Part shown: positions 1 through 11,161 of the stretch, piece by piece
Numbering within the stretch: position 1 is the first letter of the stretch
How the letters are laid out: the number at the start of each line of letters is the position of its first letter
From: Xiphydria camelus
Taxonomy: Eukaryota > Arthropoda > Insecta > Hymenoptera > Xiphydriidae
Length of the DNA stretch: 64,000 nucleotides
Reading direction: 5' to 3'
Assembly (NCBI GenBank): GCA_963678675.1
Contig: OY783197.1
Location: 23,231,934-23,295,933 of the forward strand
Translations under genes and position numbers: made by a program
Notes under the pieces: model-generated
Told to the model about the DNA's origin: nothing
The model's database searches: none
Seen by the model: the letters and a program-made list of their open reading frames with translations, nothing else

Positions 1-177
1 GTTTTCGATGGAGGATGTTCATAAATCGGAGATACTATTAAACGTACATGGTCTACATTACTATTTTGTGAGATACGACTCTTTTCTGGGGAAGATATTG
101 TGTTTTACTGTGTTCTGTACTTGTGTAATTCAAAAAGTACAAAATTTGAGTTCCTGCAGTCTTCGTTGGACGAGTCG

Positions 178-508
178 AATTAGCGTCAATGATTCTGATC
201 GAGCCGCTTTTTAGCGACGGTACTTCTATCGAGTTGACCGTAGCTGAAAGATTCGGGTGAATCTTAGGGCCGGTTTATTCACCTTCAGTTAAATTTACCC
301 AGCAGATAATTATCTTGGATACAATTGTGCTGACAATTGTTTCCATAGAAATTACCTTTCACATAAATTTAACAGGAGGTGAATAAACCGGTCCTTAGTG
401 TTTTGCCATGAAAGTTAAATTTGACTGGTGTTTTATGGCAAAACAAGACGATCGACTCAATGAAGTACCGTCGCCCAAAGCGGGTCGATCAGAATCATTG
501 ACGCTAGG
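178..508. repeat. Foldback element with nested inner foldback
   Basis: The outer arms (about 178-234 and 449-508) are inverted copies around AGCGTCAATGATTCTGATCG. Inside, 264-298 and 364-397 form a second inverted repeat (ends TTAGGGCCGGTTTATTCACC and CTAAGGACCGG...). The layout looks like one short non-autonomous transposon inserted in the loop of another. No coding capacity is seen. Confidence 0.75.
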
Positions 509-1269
509 TGTACTTTTAAAGCAATGGTAGTGTTGCGATGATAAAAATGATCTAATATACCGACGTTCTTCGCAATAGTTACAGCGAGTATGATAACCAA
601 TATTTTGGCGTGACAACAGATCCGAAAGTACGACAAGGATACGATTTCCTTTGAAAGTAAAATATATCGGCGCGTATTCAGCGCGCTCCGTTGTAGTGCG
701 GAGCGTCCTTCTCCGCCTTCGAATTACGACCCCGTTCGTTCTCGAATACAATTACGGGCACTTAGTAACGGAAGAGTACTTTCGACGTTGATAGAGGTCT
801 GATAGCGCATACCGAAGGCATGTTGACGCTCTTTGAAAGCAGTGGAAACTGGCGTTCGTTTGTTCGCGAAAGGAGCGAGCCGTAAAACGCGTTGGGGAAC
901 ACTTTTCCCTGTATCCCCCCCTTTTTTCCATACTTATAATTATTATCGCGCAACTCGCTTTCAAGTCTACTTTTGTTTCATCTCCGGCTTTCTCCCGTTT
1001 GCGCCGAAGTCTGCACGGTTCGCAGGATGGCGATATCAAGGGACATAAAAATAACGTCGATATAGACGGCGGTAGTGGAAAATAACGCGGCGCACAATAA
1101 TTACGCGACGGTAAAAAGTTCGCTCGTTTCAGCGGAATATCTTCATTATCTTCATCGGCTGTACGGTAAACTGGGTCCGACTGAATTTCTCGGCGCCTTT
1201 TTTCCGAACGAGGGATGAAATGCGCGGGGTGAAAAAGTCGGGCGATAAAAGGACGAACGATATTCTCAC

Positions 1270-1402
1270 TGTAAAGCTTGCTGAAGGCCATGTAGAACTC
1301 GTTGATGTTGAGTCGACCGTCCTTGTCGGCGTCGTCGAAGCTGATCATGTGACCCAGGGAGCATCCCCTGCTCAGTTGCTCCAGATCCTCCCTTTCAGCT
1401 AT
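1270..1402 (-). CDS. FSTL5-like, second EF-hand exon
   Basis: This 133-bp exon is entered at CCTGTCTTTCAG| and left at TTTACA|GTGAGAAT, phase 1. It encodes IAEREDLEQLSRGCSLGHMI and then the EF-hand loop DADKDGRLNINE at residues 284-295, again with all ligand positions filled (D, D, D, G, R, L, E). The following FYMAFSKLY corresponds to FYRAFQVIQ in vertebrate FSTL5, just before its first Ig domain. The next exon must begin in phase 1; no matching Ig-like frame was found on the minus strand between 1 and 1269, so it should lie beyond the left edge. Confidence 0.94.
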
Positions 1403-1620
1403 CTGAAAGACAGGAAAGTTTTTCATTTTGCTCGTTGAAAGCTACGACGATTTTCCATCCCTTGAAAATGCGCGACGCCATCTGGCGTACGAAAGACTTT
1501 CGTAAAATAGAGCCTGTGCTCAAGTTTTGTTATTAAAGTCCTCAGTTTAAGGACTTGAATCGTGCACACAAGGAATTTTGCCAGGAAATTAAGTATGCCC
1601 CGATGAAAATTTTTCTTTGC

Positions 1621-1930
1621 CAAACCTCTGCGAAAAACTCTGCCGAAAGTCTGCCGTTTCTTGGCGAATGTTTCAACTTTAAGAGCTGGTAGAGACTTCG
1701 GCTGAGATGGCAGAGATTTCGGCAGAGTTGGCAGATATTTTGATAGAGCTCGCAGGGAATTCAGCAGATTAGGACAAAAATTTCGTCAAAGTCCGCAAAG
1801 TCGGCAGAAATATTTCAAAATCTCTATCAACTGTGTGAACTCTGCCGAAATCTCTGCCAGATCTTAAAGTTTGAATATTCACAGAGAAACGGCAAACTTT
1901 CAGCAGAGTTTTTCACAGAGATCCGGTAGA
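1621..1930. repeat. CTCTGCCGAAA-rich foldback element
   Basis: The element is built of repeated CTCTGCCGAAA / GGCAGAG blocks in both orientations. The arms 1621-1681 and 1864-1925 are imperfect inverted copies (AACTCTGCCGAAAGTCTGCCG against AGAGAAACGGCAAACTTTCAGC). It fills much of the 692-bp intron between the two EF-hand exons. Confidence 0.65.
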
Positions 1931-2094
1931 GTTTTGGCAGAGACAGAGAAAAATGTCCGTCAGGCGTACATTATTCACCGAGGACTTTGTCAAAGGATTT
2001 AGATGAAAAAATTTGACTCCGGACACTTGCCCATAAAGAAATGCAGTCTTTCTAAGACTGACAATAGAAAAACGAAGTGTCAAAAATCATTCAC

Positions 2095-2229
2095 CTGCTC
2101 CAGCTCGTCACGCTCCAGATTCCCGTTGTTATTCTGATCGTAGTGCGAGAACATGATGCTGACGAGGTACTCCTTGCTGTGATTGTCCTGCGCCATGAGC
2201 CGCGCGTGGTTGTAGAGCAGGAGATTGTC
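2095..2229 (-). CDS. FSTL5-like, first EF-hand exon
   Basis: This 135-bp exon (45 codons, phase 0 both sides) has acceptor TTCTGCCGCCAG| and donor GAGCAG|GTGAAT. It encodes a helix (DNLLLYNHARLMAQDN, then EYLVSIMFSHY) followed by the loop DQNNNGNLERDE at residues 246-257. That is a canonical 12-residue EF-hand loop: Asp at position 1, Asn at 3 and 5, Gly at 6, Asn at 7, hydrophobic at 8 and Glu at 12. All calcium-coordinating positions are compatible with binding. In vertebrate FSTL5 the corresponding segment is [20 protein letters not shown], so position and register agree. The open frame on the plus strand over the same bases is a shadow. Confidence 0.94.
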
Positions 2230-2559
2230 CTGGCGGCAGAACGAAGAGCGACTTCAAGTCATGCTAATTTTAGAGCATTCGGTAGCGGCTCTGTTTCGTC
2301 GTTGACAAAGGCGTTTGAGGCGCTAACGATATATCCGCGCCTCCCTTATTAAGGGTCGCCCGTCCGCGACGTAGTCTACATCAAAGCGAGCAACGAAGCG
2401 CAAGTAGGCATGTGATATCGATACCCGCGCCGCATGTAGGTACCGCGATTCTACGGAGCGCCGTTAAAATATCGTTTTCACGGTGCGATGGTCGCTTCGC
2501 GTCGTCCCAATTTACGGCGTAACTCGCGAAATTCGATCGGAAACTAAAATATTCGCTAC

Positions 2560-2759
2560 CTTCATTATCTCGTATTCCTGGGCCGAGCAGTCTTCCACGT
2601 TGTAGCCGTCCGCTTCCACCAGATTCTCTCGGACGTCGACTTCCGGGGCATTCTGGCGATCCTCGGTGCGCGCGCTTCCAGCGGCGGGCTGTTTGTTGCT
2701 GTTCGTCGGAGGAGTGACGCTGCCGATCGGCAGGGCCTTCGGAGTTTCGCGATGATCGT
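2560..2759 (-). CDS. FSTL5-like, linker exon between Kazal and EF-hand parts
   Basis: This 200-bp exon is entered at TTTGTCCCCAG| in phase 1 and left at ATGAAG|GTAGCG in phase 0. It encodes residues 149-215. The first part (PIGSVTPPTNSNKQPAAG) is low-complexity Pro/Ser/Asn/Ala-rich. The end, VEDCSAQEYEIMK, matches the FSTL5 segment that leads into the EF-hand region (vertebrate form C..TEYSKMK). The linker is longer than in vertebrate FSTL5, an insect-type insertion. It is separated from the next exon by only 330 bp. An in-frame ATG upstream of the acceptor extends the open frame but is intronic. Confidence 0.85.
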
Positions 2760-2990
2760 CTGGGGACAAACGAGTCATCTCTCTTTTTGGCAATTGTACT
2801 ACAATTGCGGCATTTTGCGATGGCTAAACAGTTGGGAATTTTGCGTTAATTTTAACATATTTTACATGTCCCAAGTGATCCACATAAAATGAATCAACAC
2901 ACGTGGATTGTGTTAAAATAACACAAGAAAGTATGTTAAATTTAGCACCAAAATTTTTACTTTTTAACGAGAAAACAACATTTCCAGCTA

Positions 2991-3410
2991 TTCCTGGTGA
3001 AAATTTAGTAGACAGATTTTGTTAAGAATAGGAAGATATCATGAATTCTTATACAATTTATGAAAATTCAAAGGAATATGACCAATTTTTACAAATTCTA
3101 TCAGTTTCTGGCGATTCTCGCAGACACATTTTTTAACAGAATCTCTCTAATTTTATGGGAAATTAATTAGAAATTGTCAAATACTATTAAACTTTTTCAA
3201 ACATTACTAATATAATTTGTCAACAATTGTAGGAAATTCGTTTCATGAAATAATGCAAATTATGTCAAATATTGACAGATTATCGAATTGATGTTATCAA
3301 AATATGTCAGATTTTCAACGCAGATGATAATTTCTGTCAAAATTTTCTAATATTTAATACTCGATTTTGATAAAATCTGTGAAAGTCTTACACCACATTT
3401 TCACCAGGGC
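2991..3410. repeat. TA-flanked element with CCTGGTGAAAATTT ends
   Basis: The left end TTCCTGGTGAAAATTT and right end ATTTTCACCAGGGC are inverted copies, each flanked by TA, as for Tc1/mariner-type insertion. The interior is AT-rich and non-coding. Confidence 0.6.
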
Positions 3411-4299
3411 TATATAATTGCTCTAATCAGATGTAACGTCGAAATTATCCATTAATTAAGCGAAATTCCATATCGCGATTGAATATTTCGCCACTTTCTC
3501 CTTTTAATTAAACTGACTCAAGCGCGTATCGTTAATATCGTATTCCACTGAAATCATCCTTGTGTAGATTTCCGATCAAGAGCGCGTGAAATTCGATGCG
3601 ACCACAACGTCGAGAAAGCGCAATTCTCGTAGTGGAAACCGAACAGCGTGCAAACGCGCATTTTGTAACCGCACTTGGCCGAACGCTATTGTCGTTAATC
3701 AAGTCGCGCTCGTTTCCGCCGCGCGGTACAGGGGTACATGCGTCCGCGCGACGATGTACGCGGAATTTACGAACTGTCCGGTATACGACCACCGTACGGC
3801 GGGAAATGCGTGCGGAAATATTTACATCTCGATTCTCCGGTATAGCTGGGAAAAAAATTGTTAACATTTAATAGCGACACGTTTATTTGCGAATCGTTAC
3901 TCGTTCCGCCAATTATTATCTCTTCGTATACGCGTATTAATTAGGTTTTTCCGGATTTTTGAAATTGCATAAAGAAATCCTGCAGCTGCGGAAATAACTG
4001 CAGAATTGACGGTGCACCCAGAAATTAAAATTAGTATGCTTCCTGCAAAAATATGTTTCCTGGAATGAATTTGTTACATATTTAAATGCGAAGTGTTCTG
4101 CTGTGAAAAAATGTTATTTTTAGCCGACATTGAAGTTAATTTTATTAAACGCGGATGTATTTTCTCGTAAATTCGCATTGAAAAATGTGATTTTTTGGGC
4201 GTGAGTTTTTCATCGACGTCTGAATCCAAAATTTATCACGTCAACCACGTGAGCGTTCCGCCACGATACCTTTTTCAGGAAATTCGGTTTTAATACTAA

Positions 4300-4632
4300 T
4301 TTTTCTTATTATAGATTAAAAACATTTGGACAAAATTATTTACCCCGTATTTTTCGTTTTTTTATTTCCCGCCTTATTTAAGCTGAAAAACGAACATTTG
4401 AAATGCATCTATGTATGTCATTGTACGTCTAGTAAGACTATCTCTCTCGCACTCGTTGCTTAGTATAAGCGCGTCTCTCTGGCTTTTCGATGACGTCACA
4501 ATCTTGTAGAGAGAAACGCACTTATAACTTTGCAAATAATTATTATCTTTTAGAACCGTTTCTTTTTCGTTTGTTATTAAATATGTATACGGATTAAAAC
4601 TTAAGTTTATAATCATGAATTTTTTTGATGTT
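4300..4632 (+). repeat. Dispersed repeat family A, copy 1
   Basis: About 330 bp marked by ACTCGTTGCTTAGTATAAGC, GTCTCTCTGGCTTTTCGATG, TTGTAGAGAGAAACGCAC and TAACTTTGCAAATAATTATT. The same blocks in the same order recur at about 35.3, 39.0, 53.8 and 58.5 kb. No open frame is conserved. The ends are not sharply defined and the class is unknown. Confidence 0.8.
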
Positions 4633-5393
4633 AGGACCGAATTAATTAAAAATTGTTTGCCCCCTTTACGTTTCGCGAAAAAGTTATGACAGAGATACGT
4701 TACGCATAGAGTTAGAGCATCTCTTATTGGGATTCTGGCATAAACCATGCACCGCGCGCAGTCTCACTCTGCGCTACGTACAATTTGTCGACATTAGCCG
4801 GCTCCGGTCCGCTCAATTTGTAATGTAAATTGCTTTCATCCAGTTGCCGCGGTACAAAGCCGAATCTCGATTCGAAATCGCCGGGCAAATCTCGAGTTCG
4901 ACGTAAATTGCTGACGAAAATTCATGTAGGCGACGTTTCATCTGGAATTTCCAGAGATATTGAACGCGCAGAATTTCCAGATGGGATTATACAGTAACTG
5001 CACTACTGTACAATTAAATACCTTCCAAATAACTCGATGGTAATGATAAAAAAGCTCCACGTAACGGTGGAGGCATTGCATTTTTCAATGTATTTTTTCT
5101 CGCGTCCCACCAAATAATTCAAGGGAAACGAGGCAAAAAATATCTATGTAACAAAATGGAGGCATTGGATTCTCTCGATGCACTTTTTTTGTCACGTTCC
5201 TCTCGTAGAATTTTAGAAGGTTTAATGTGGTGCAAAAATGAATAATTCGTTAAAATACTTAATTAAATTAAAAAAAATGTTTAACAAGCCTTCGCGGTAA
5301 AAACTGCATTATTATAGGTAAATAAATTTAATTTTTAATCATCATCAAGTTTATGGGTAGTTATGTAAATTTACAATGGTAAGCCCAAATATT

Positions 5394-5580
5394 TACTTCA
5401 GTCAAAATAACGTCACTTACTGAATGACGTTATTTTGTTTGCCAAAATAACATCAAACGTCTTTCAGAAATGACAAAATAATGAGATTTTGTCGTTATTT
5501 TGTCATTTCTGAAAGACGTATAACGTCATTTTGAAAAAAAATAACGTCATTCATTGAGTGACATTATTTTGACTAAAGTG
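5394..5580. repeat. Palindromic element built on AAAATAACGTCA
   Basis: The arms are about 90 bp each, with ends CTTCAGTCAAAATAACGTCA and (inverted) CTTTAGTCAAAATAATGTCA. The arms contain several sub-copies of TGACGTTATTTTG. It is a near-perfect hairpin with a loop of only a few bases. TGACGT is also the CREB half-site core, which may be coincidental. Confidence 0.8.
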
Positions 5581-5624
5581 TGTTGCTGGGGAAGTTATTT
5601 AACATAGCCACTTTGTGTTCGCCA

Positions 5625-5847
5625 TGCTGAGAACAAATTTGCTTGATCGAAATAAACATGCTTTTGGATAGTCCTAAGAGCACATTTATTCGATTCGAAT
5701 GAATATCGATTTGATCCAAATAATATTGAATTAAATCAATAATATTTATATTCGCTCAATCAATATTTATTCTAATCGAATAAATATGCTCTTAGGACTA
5801 TTCAAAAACATGCTTATTTCGATGAAGCAAATTTTTTTTCTCAGTGC
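5625..5847. repeat. Family B foldback element (CTGAGAA ends)
   Basis: The ends are GCTGAGAACAAATTTGCTTG and, inverted, CACTGAGAAAAAAAATTTGC. The arms share ATCGAAATAAACATGC and GGATAGTCCTAAGAGCA. It abuts the AAAATAACGTCA palindrome on its left. Confidence 0.75.
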
Positions 5848-6560
5848 AGAAAAGGGTTGAGTTCGCATAATTCGAGAGAGCGAGAGTCGGCCGCGCCACT
5901 TTACCGGAAACACCGCTCAAAGCGGTGCATTCTGAACTTTAGATACACATGTACACGGTCGTATGCAAATCGTATTCGAGTTTTCGAATGCCGGTCGAGA
6001 CGCAGTTACTAGCGTAAAGCGATATGTCTGCAATGCGATCGGTCGGCCAGGACTGCAGGTGCATATCATATAGCATCGGATGCAAATACCAATGTTCAAA
6101 CGGTGACTGCAGCTATACCGCGCGTAGGAGCGAACTACCTTCGTTGTGCAGGTGCGACTGGTCGATGGTCGGGACGTGTTTAAATTACGTCCTGCAAGCG
6201 CGCCATTTAATTTCGTCTCGCGAGCTTTGCAGCGGGTCCTCTTTTTTATGGCCGAACCGCTGCAGCGTACAAGGAGTTAATTTAATTGGGCATTCAATTC
6301 GACCCCGGAGTGTCGGTGAAGCATTTATTGCTAATTAAATGCTTTAACGTCATTCGCACATAATTGCTCGGCTAGTGACTACGTGCAGCGGTCGCGTTAA
6401 TTGCAATTGTCGAGGGTGGGTTGATTGCGAGACGCGAAAATAGAATCAATTTTGAAGGCGAAATATTGAGAGAATCGCACCTCATGACTGATCTCGTTAT
6501 TAATTTTTCATCTTTTGATAACGCGTACGTAATTAATGTTTTCTTAATTTGGGTAGATGG

Positions 6561-7080
6561 TTAATCCTCTGTGGTTACTAAGGGTCCACTTGACCCAGGT
6601 TTCAATTTTGAAGCTGACTGTACTTATTTTTTTTTATAATCATAATTAGACCTCTTCGACTAAATAACTTCTTAAAACTCGTACTACGAACCCCTCTTAT
6701 TCGGACTTTGGAAAACATCGTTCTTGAAGCGTGCATAATGAAACTATTTATTACTTCAAAGTACCATATCTTATAAGAATAAGCCGTAGACTTTATAAAG
6801 AAAACTTTAAAAATAAAGAAGTTATGATACTTTTAGCGAAGCTGCTCATTTCTCACGCATCTGCATATTCACGATTGTCGTTGAATATGTCATCATTTCA
6901 TTTTTTGCATAAACACGCTGACTAGATATTCTACAATGTTCAAAAAATAATCCATAGTTTATCGGTCTAAATTAGATGGATATTGTTCATGTGGCTATTA
7001 TTTATTAATCAATTGGGTCTATTTGATCCGTGTTTGACAATCGCGGAGCTATACAGACGTGTGACTACGAAGGATTACAA
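6561..7080 (-). repeat. Family D element (TTAA-ended), copy 1
   Basis: The element starts TTAATCCTCTGTGGTTACTA, continues with GGGTCCACTTGACCCAGG, and ends near ...TCGCGGAGCTATACAGACGT and GGATTACAA. It aligns along its whole length, in reverse, with the copy at 15331-15841. It is short and non-coding; the TTAA ends suggest piggyBac-type mobilisation. Confidence 0.8.
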
Positions 7081-7734
7081 AAATTGCAAAAGACTATTTA
7101 TTTTATTCGAAAAAAATTATTAATTATTCGTCGCATCACGTAGCGAAAATTTCTCGTCGAACTTCAGTTAACTCCAGACGTTTGTGACTTTGAACCTTCC
7201 ACTTTTACCGGACAGCGAAAGCAGAGACATTGCGCGTTAATGCAAGGTTAACGTAATTTGAACTTCGTCAAACCGATATCAAAGCGTCCCGCACCACCCG
7301 GGTTGACACCCCTTTCAGCCCTTTACCCGCGCCATATCTGATTGAATTTCCGGAAAATCGCATTAATTCGCTCAATTCGACGCGCGTATACTGCGCTCCA
7401 TTCGCTCTCGCTGATGCATTACCGCTGGGAGCACCTCGGTTAGTAGCTCCATTTGACCATCCCTCTGAAGCGCGCCTTGTGTGATAAAATTTCAAAGGGA
7501 GGAGGTGGTCTCCTCCGGCGGTGAAACCTCGGCAACGAAGTCTATCAGTGGAACATTAAATCAATCGCTATTAAGGACCGATTTTTAGCATTGTATGGAT
7601 ATTGACAAAATTGATACGATTTAATAGGACAGTAATATCTCTTTCTGTAGTTATTTTAATACACTATAATCAATTTTAATCGATCGTGTTTAGCTATTTC
7701 CAAACTGCTACTGCACGGTTTTCGTAATGTAAGT

Positions 7735-7945
7735 CACTTTACGTCCTTTTAGCATTGCAAAAGCCAAAAGGTCTTATAAAAAAATTTGTTCTTGCAACTG
7801 ATGAAAATATGGTAAAATAAAAGTTTTGTAAACTAAAGGCAAAAAGACATATAGAAAATATGGCCGATACGACCATTTGGCATTAAGTTTCTTCAAAATC
7901 TCGGAAATTAATGCCATAAGGGTGTATCGATAAGCCTACACTGAG
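7735..7945 (+). repeat. Family E repeat, partial copy
   Basis: Shared blocks are GCATTGCAAAAGCCAAAAGG, AACTAAAGGCAAAAAGAC, GGCATTAAGTTTCTTC and TAATGCCATAAGGGTGTAT. It corresponds to the left half of the copy at 16792. Confidence 0.7.
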
Positions 7946-8129
7946 AATAATAACCTGGTCATTCCGATACGATCTACCAGTACAAAATTCTAAAGCAAAC
8001 AGAAATTTATTCTACGAAAAATGACTATTTCGTTCAATAATCGCGAAACGTATCGAAATTGCGATAAAATATTCTTCCCTCCATCACATACGGAGATGCT
8101 TGCGCGACATAATAAGCATTCCAACCGTC

Positions 8130-9940
8130 GATCCGCATGAAAATATTCCGAAGGAAAATTCCACCTTCTCCCCCGAGATATAATAAACTGATAAATATTT
8201 TCCCCGGGCACTCTACGTCACGGCTGCGAAGGATCCCCTATTTCCCGGACACCCCGTGTATCCGAAAATTTCCATATATGCAAGCGCGGCACGATCCCCG
8301 AGCACATATGAGACCGCGGTATCTCCCGGCAGATGCGCGCCGAGCACGTAGCGCGGCGCGTTTCTCGATAGTTTCGGTTTATTTAAAATTATACGCGAAG
8401 AACGCTCCGTTCGCCGCGCCGTCCCCGGGGTGCTTCCAACAGATTCCCCATTCAATTTTCGAACTATCGACGCTCGTAATTCCGCGGAAGTTACGACGAA
8501 GCGTTGCTGAACCGTGTCGAATCCGACCGGGGGTGAAAACCAAGCAGGATCCGGAACGAGAGTGTGCGTCGAGTACACGCGCGAGAGCGAAGCTCCGTCT
8601 CGCACGGAAGAAGTAACCGCCCGCGCGGCCCCGTGGCACGAGTGAAACTCTCGACAACGCACATTTCCATGCGTGCATAAAGTTCCGAGTCGCGCGACCG
8701 CAGAATGTACACGAGTGTAAGCGCGCCGCGGATGCGGTTCGCGTCCCAGGTAGCCGTCAAAGGAAACGAGATTCCCGCCGTGAATTCGTGAAAAGTTTTT
8801 CCGGGGATCGCGTTCCGTATTTAATTTCGCATTTATTATCCGAGCACTCCTCTCATTGTGCGCGTTACACGCAAAGGAAAAATCCGCGTTTATTCGAAGA
8901 CTTTTTTCCGATACCGATTCGGCACTCGGCGGACAGTCCGCGCCGTATACACTTCCGCGCTCGCGCGCTCCGAAGCGAGTGCAATTGAAACCGTACGTCG
9001 GTGAGGCGAGTACCTAGTTACAGGGAAAAAAGAAATCGTTTCCCTCTTCCGACCGGGGAGAGCGCGCACGGCGGTCTCCGATTGCCGGGAGAGAGCAGGG
9101 GTCGAATTAATCGCCGCACGAGCAACGAAGTTCGGCCGGAATTTATGAGCGCGGTGTTTTTCGCGGTGGGAAAAAAGGGAGGAAAAAAATTTCCCATCCG
9201 CAACGAGACTCGCGCGCCCGCACCGATACCGCGCGCGCGCGCGCGCGCCCCTATTGCCAGAAAACTTTTGGAATAATATCATCGCTCGAAGACGCTCCCC
9301 GCCCTTCTCCAGTCTCGTTTCTTCGTCTTTCCCCGCGCGATGCCCTCTTCTCGCAACTGTTCCATACACCGGGCGAAGTTGTACCGGCTGAAATAACGCT
9401 GATTTAAAAACGAGCTCTCTCCGGGGTGGCTGTTGCGCCGTTACCGCAGCTGAATTTTGCTCGACGGAGGGTAGTCTCGGATTTATCGAGTCGCCTCGCC
9501 ACCTCTCGCACCCTCCCCCACCCCATCGCGTGCCAAGGTCCCATACCCGTATAAGCGACTGGAATTTCAGGAGTTCCGAACGCGCGCGTCGCTTTGATTC
9601 TTGGGTTTCGTATACGGGGCGCGACTGCCGCGTGGCGAGGGTATAAGGGCTCGATTTGGCGGGGCGAATGGTGCGGGGTGCTTTTTTGTGGGGCGGAGAC
9701 GGGACGCATACGAAGCGGTCTCCCGTTGATCCGACGCGCGGGGGTCGCCCGCGTTTCGGACGAGCGGCGGTTTCATTGATTATGCCGCGGTGCGTCGTTA
9801 CAACAAAACGAACGGGGGAGACGGCAGGGTTGCTGGATGGAGTTGGAAGAGGATTACCGGATGAACGTTCTCTTTCTTTTGTCGTGGAAACCGGCTGGAA
9901 GGAGATTCGTCAGATTTTCATTTTCGATAAAAACCATCGG
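8130..9940. other. CpG-rich gene-free stretch with (GC)9 tract
   Basis: This is the most CpG-dense part of the 10.3-kb intron. Open frames overlap on all strands, as GC-rich DNA produces by chance; none shows a domain or flanking splice signals. An 18-bp alternating GC tract (9231-9248) could adopt Z-DNA. Regulatory function is possible but nothing specific is seen. Confidence 0.5.
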
Positions 9941-9941
9941 A

Positions 9942-10349
9942 CACTGTAAAAAATTCTGCGATATGGACCTATATATTAAAACACTTGGATAACGTTTATT
10001 GATAGGGAACCAAGCGCCAATTGCCTATTTGGCGCTTGGTTCATTTTCAATTAGCATCGTCCAGTTTTCGTTTTTATAAGATAAGATTATGCGTAGTTTC
10101 TAGGTAGATAGAGACTTTATCTTATCTTATCAAAACTTTATTTTATAAAAACGAAAACTGGACGATGCTGATTGAAAGGGAACCAAGCGCCAAATAGGCA
10201 ATTGGCGCTTGGTTCCCTATCAATAAAATAATGTTATCCACTTTTGGTATCAGAGAACAATGGCATAAGATTGAATGACACCTGATGTGATACATATAGT
10301 GATACACCAGTGAAATGGGGTGAAAAATTATCACCACTTTTTTATTGTG
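9942..10349 (+). repeat. Family C element split by a nested insertion
   Basis: The outer ends are CACTGTAAAAAATTCTG and (inverted) CACAATAAAAAAGTGG. The two halves, 9942-9986 and 10240-10349, match the reverse of the intact copy at 20134-20290 through GGACCTATAT and CAATGGCAT. The element at 9987-10239 has inserted between them. Confidence 0.85.
9987..10239. mobile_element. 253-bp foldback transposon, nested, with ACTT target-site duplication
   Basis: The ends are GGATAAC...GTTATCC, flanked by ACTT at 9983-9986 and 10240-10243. Each roughly 95-bp arm itself contains a hairpin of GAACCAAGCGCCAA / TTGGCGCTTGGTTC. The structure is therefore a hairpin of hairpins. The interior at the centre is AT-rich (ATAAGATAAGATTATG). 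There is no coding capacity. Confidence 0.85.
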
Positions 10350-10369
10350 TACGCTAAGACACAACAAAA

Positions 10370-10590
10370 ACGCTAAGACACGACAAAAGTTTACGCAAAT
10401 ATGAACCTATTAAAAAGTTTATTAGTCAAAAACAGAAATTCTTTTCGTGTCGAACAAAGATTTATTTAAATTAAATAAATGTTTGCGTATGTATTTAACT
10501 TCTGCCTCTTCCTCGTAAATAAATGTCTTGTTTATTGCGAGTAAATATTTCTATTATGTTCGTATTCAAATAAACTTTTTTCTCGGTAAA
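10370..10590. repeat. Degenerate foldback element related to the one at 23.5 kb
   Basis: The blocks AATATGAACCTATTAAAAAG and GTTCGTATTCAAATAAAC are inverted relatives of each other and of the 23533-23788 element. Ends are eroded. Confidence 0.45.
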
Positions 10591-10836
10591 GCATCAGACG
10601 TCGAGAGAATTGATTTTGATCCGTATTTAAAGTCTACGGCTCTGTGATGCCGAGAATAATACGATGGCTGTCGTATGACGGACCGTACCTACTGCCCGTT
10701 ATGACTCCGGTTACCAGTTTCGGCATTACTCGTCGTTCCATCAATTAAATTATCGAAGGTTCCTGACGTCTGCTTAATTCTTATTAGACCGCTGTATTCG
10801 CGTCTCCCCTCGTCACCAACTAATTACTGGACTACG

Positions 10837-10842
10837 AAAAAA
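10837..10842 (-). terminator. Pol III terminator of the minus-strand tRNA-Tyr
   Basis: A run of six A on the plus strand (T6 on the coding strand) lies four bases beyond the tRNA 3' end, as expected for RNA polymerase III termination. Confidence 0.8.
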
Positions 10843-10846
10843 TAAA

Positions 10847-10939
10847 TCCTTCGAGCCGGATTTGAACCAGCGACCTATGGATGTCTCTCTTCCGAATGCC
10901 AACTACAGTCCACCGCTCTACCAACTGAGCTATCGAAGG
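10847..10939 (-). tRNA. tRNA-Tyr (GUA) with a 20-nt intron
   Basis: A complete cloverleaf is present on the minus strand. The acceptor stem is CCTTCGA paired with TCGAAGG, with discriminator A at 10847. The D arm is GCTC...GAGC, the anticodon stem GTGGA/TCCAT with loop CTGTAG.A (anticodon GTA), and the T arm GCTGG-TTCAAAT-CCGGC. A 20-nt intron sits after nucleotide 37, the normal place for eukaryotic nuclear tRNA-Tyr introns, and leaves a 73-nt mature tRNA. The internal promoter boxes are A (TAGCTCAGTTGG) and B (GGTTCAAATCC). CCA is not encoded. Confidence 0.96.
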
Positions 10940-11161
10940 TTATAGAGATTGATTCTCAAAAACACAGTAATAAAACGTATAAGCCCAGCCGCTAGCGTAC
11001 TCCACTTTCCCTCCGACCGATTCCAGTCCACGCGATCGACTCTCCGACACTCAACGAGTCGCCCGCCACACTTGCCGCCGTTGCGTGTTCGACAGGCGAT
11101 CTTCGTGAAAGTGGAGCAACGAATTTCGGCGCTCCAATTGCCTGAACCTGAATTACAAGCA

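Noticed and set aside
395..751. 118-codon minus-strand frame at the left edge, considered as the next FSTL5-like exon
   Set aside because: No Ig-like Cys/Trp pattern, and the right part coincides with the foldback element; phase and sequence do not fit.
752..1426. 224-codon minus-strand open frame
   Set aside because: Only its 1270-1402 part is real, as an EF-hand exon with clear splice sites; the rest is intron read-through.
8137..9369. Several 90-160-codon Arg/Ser/Pro-rich frames
   Set aside because: Overlapping on both strands and biased in composition; typical chance frames in GC-rich sequence.
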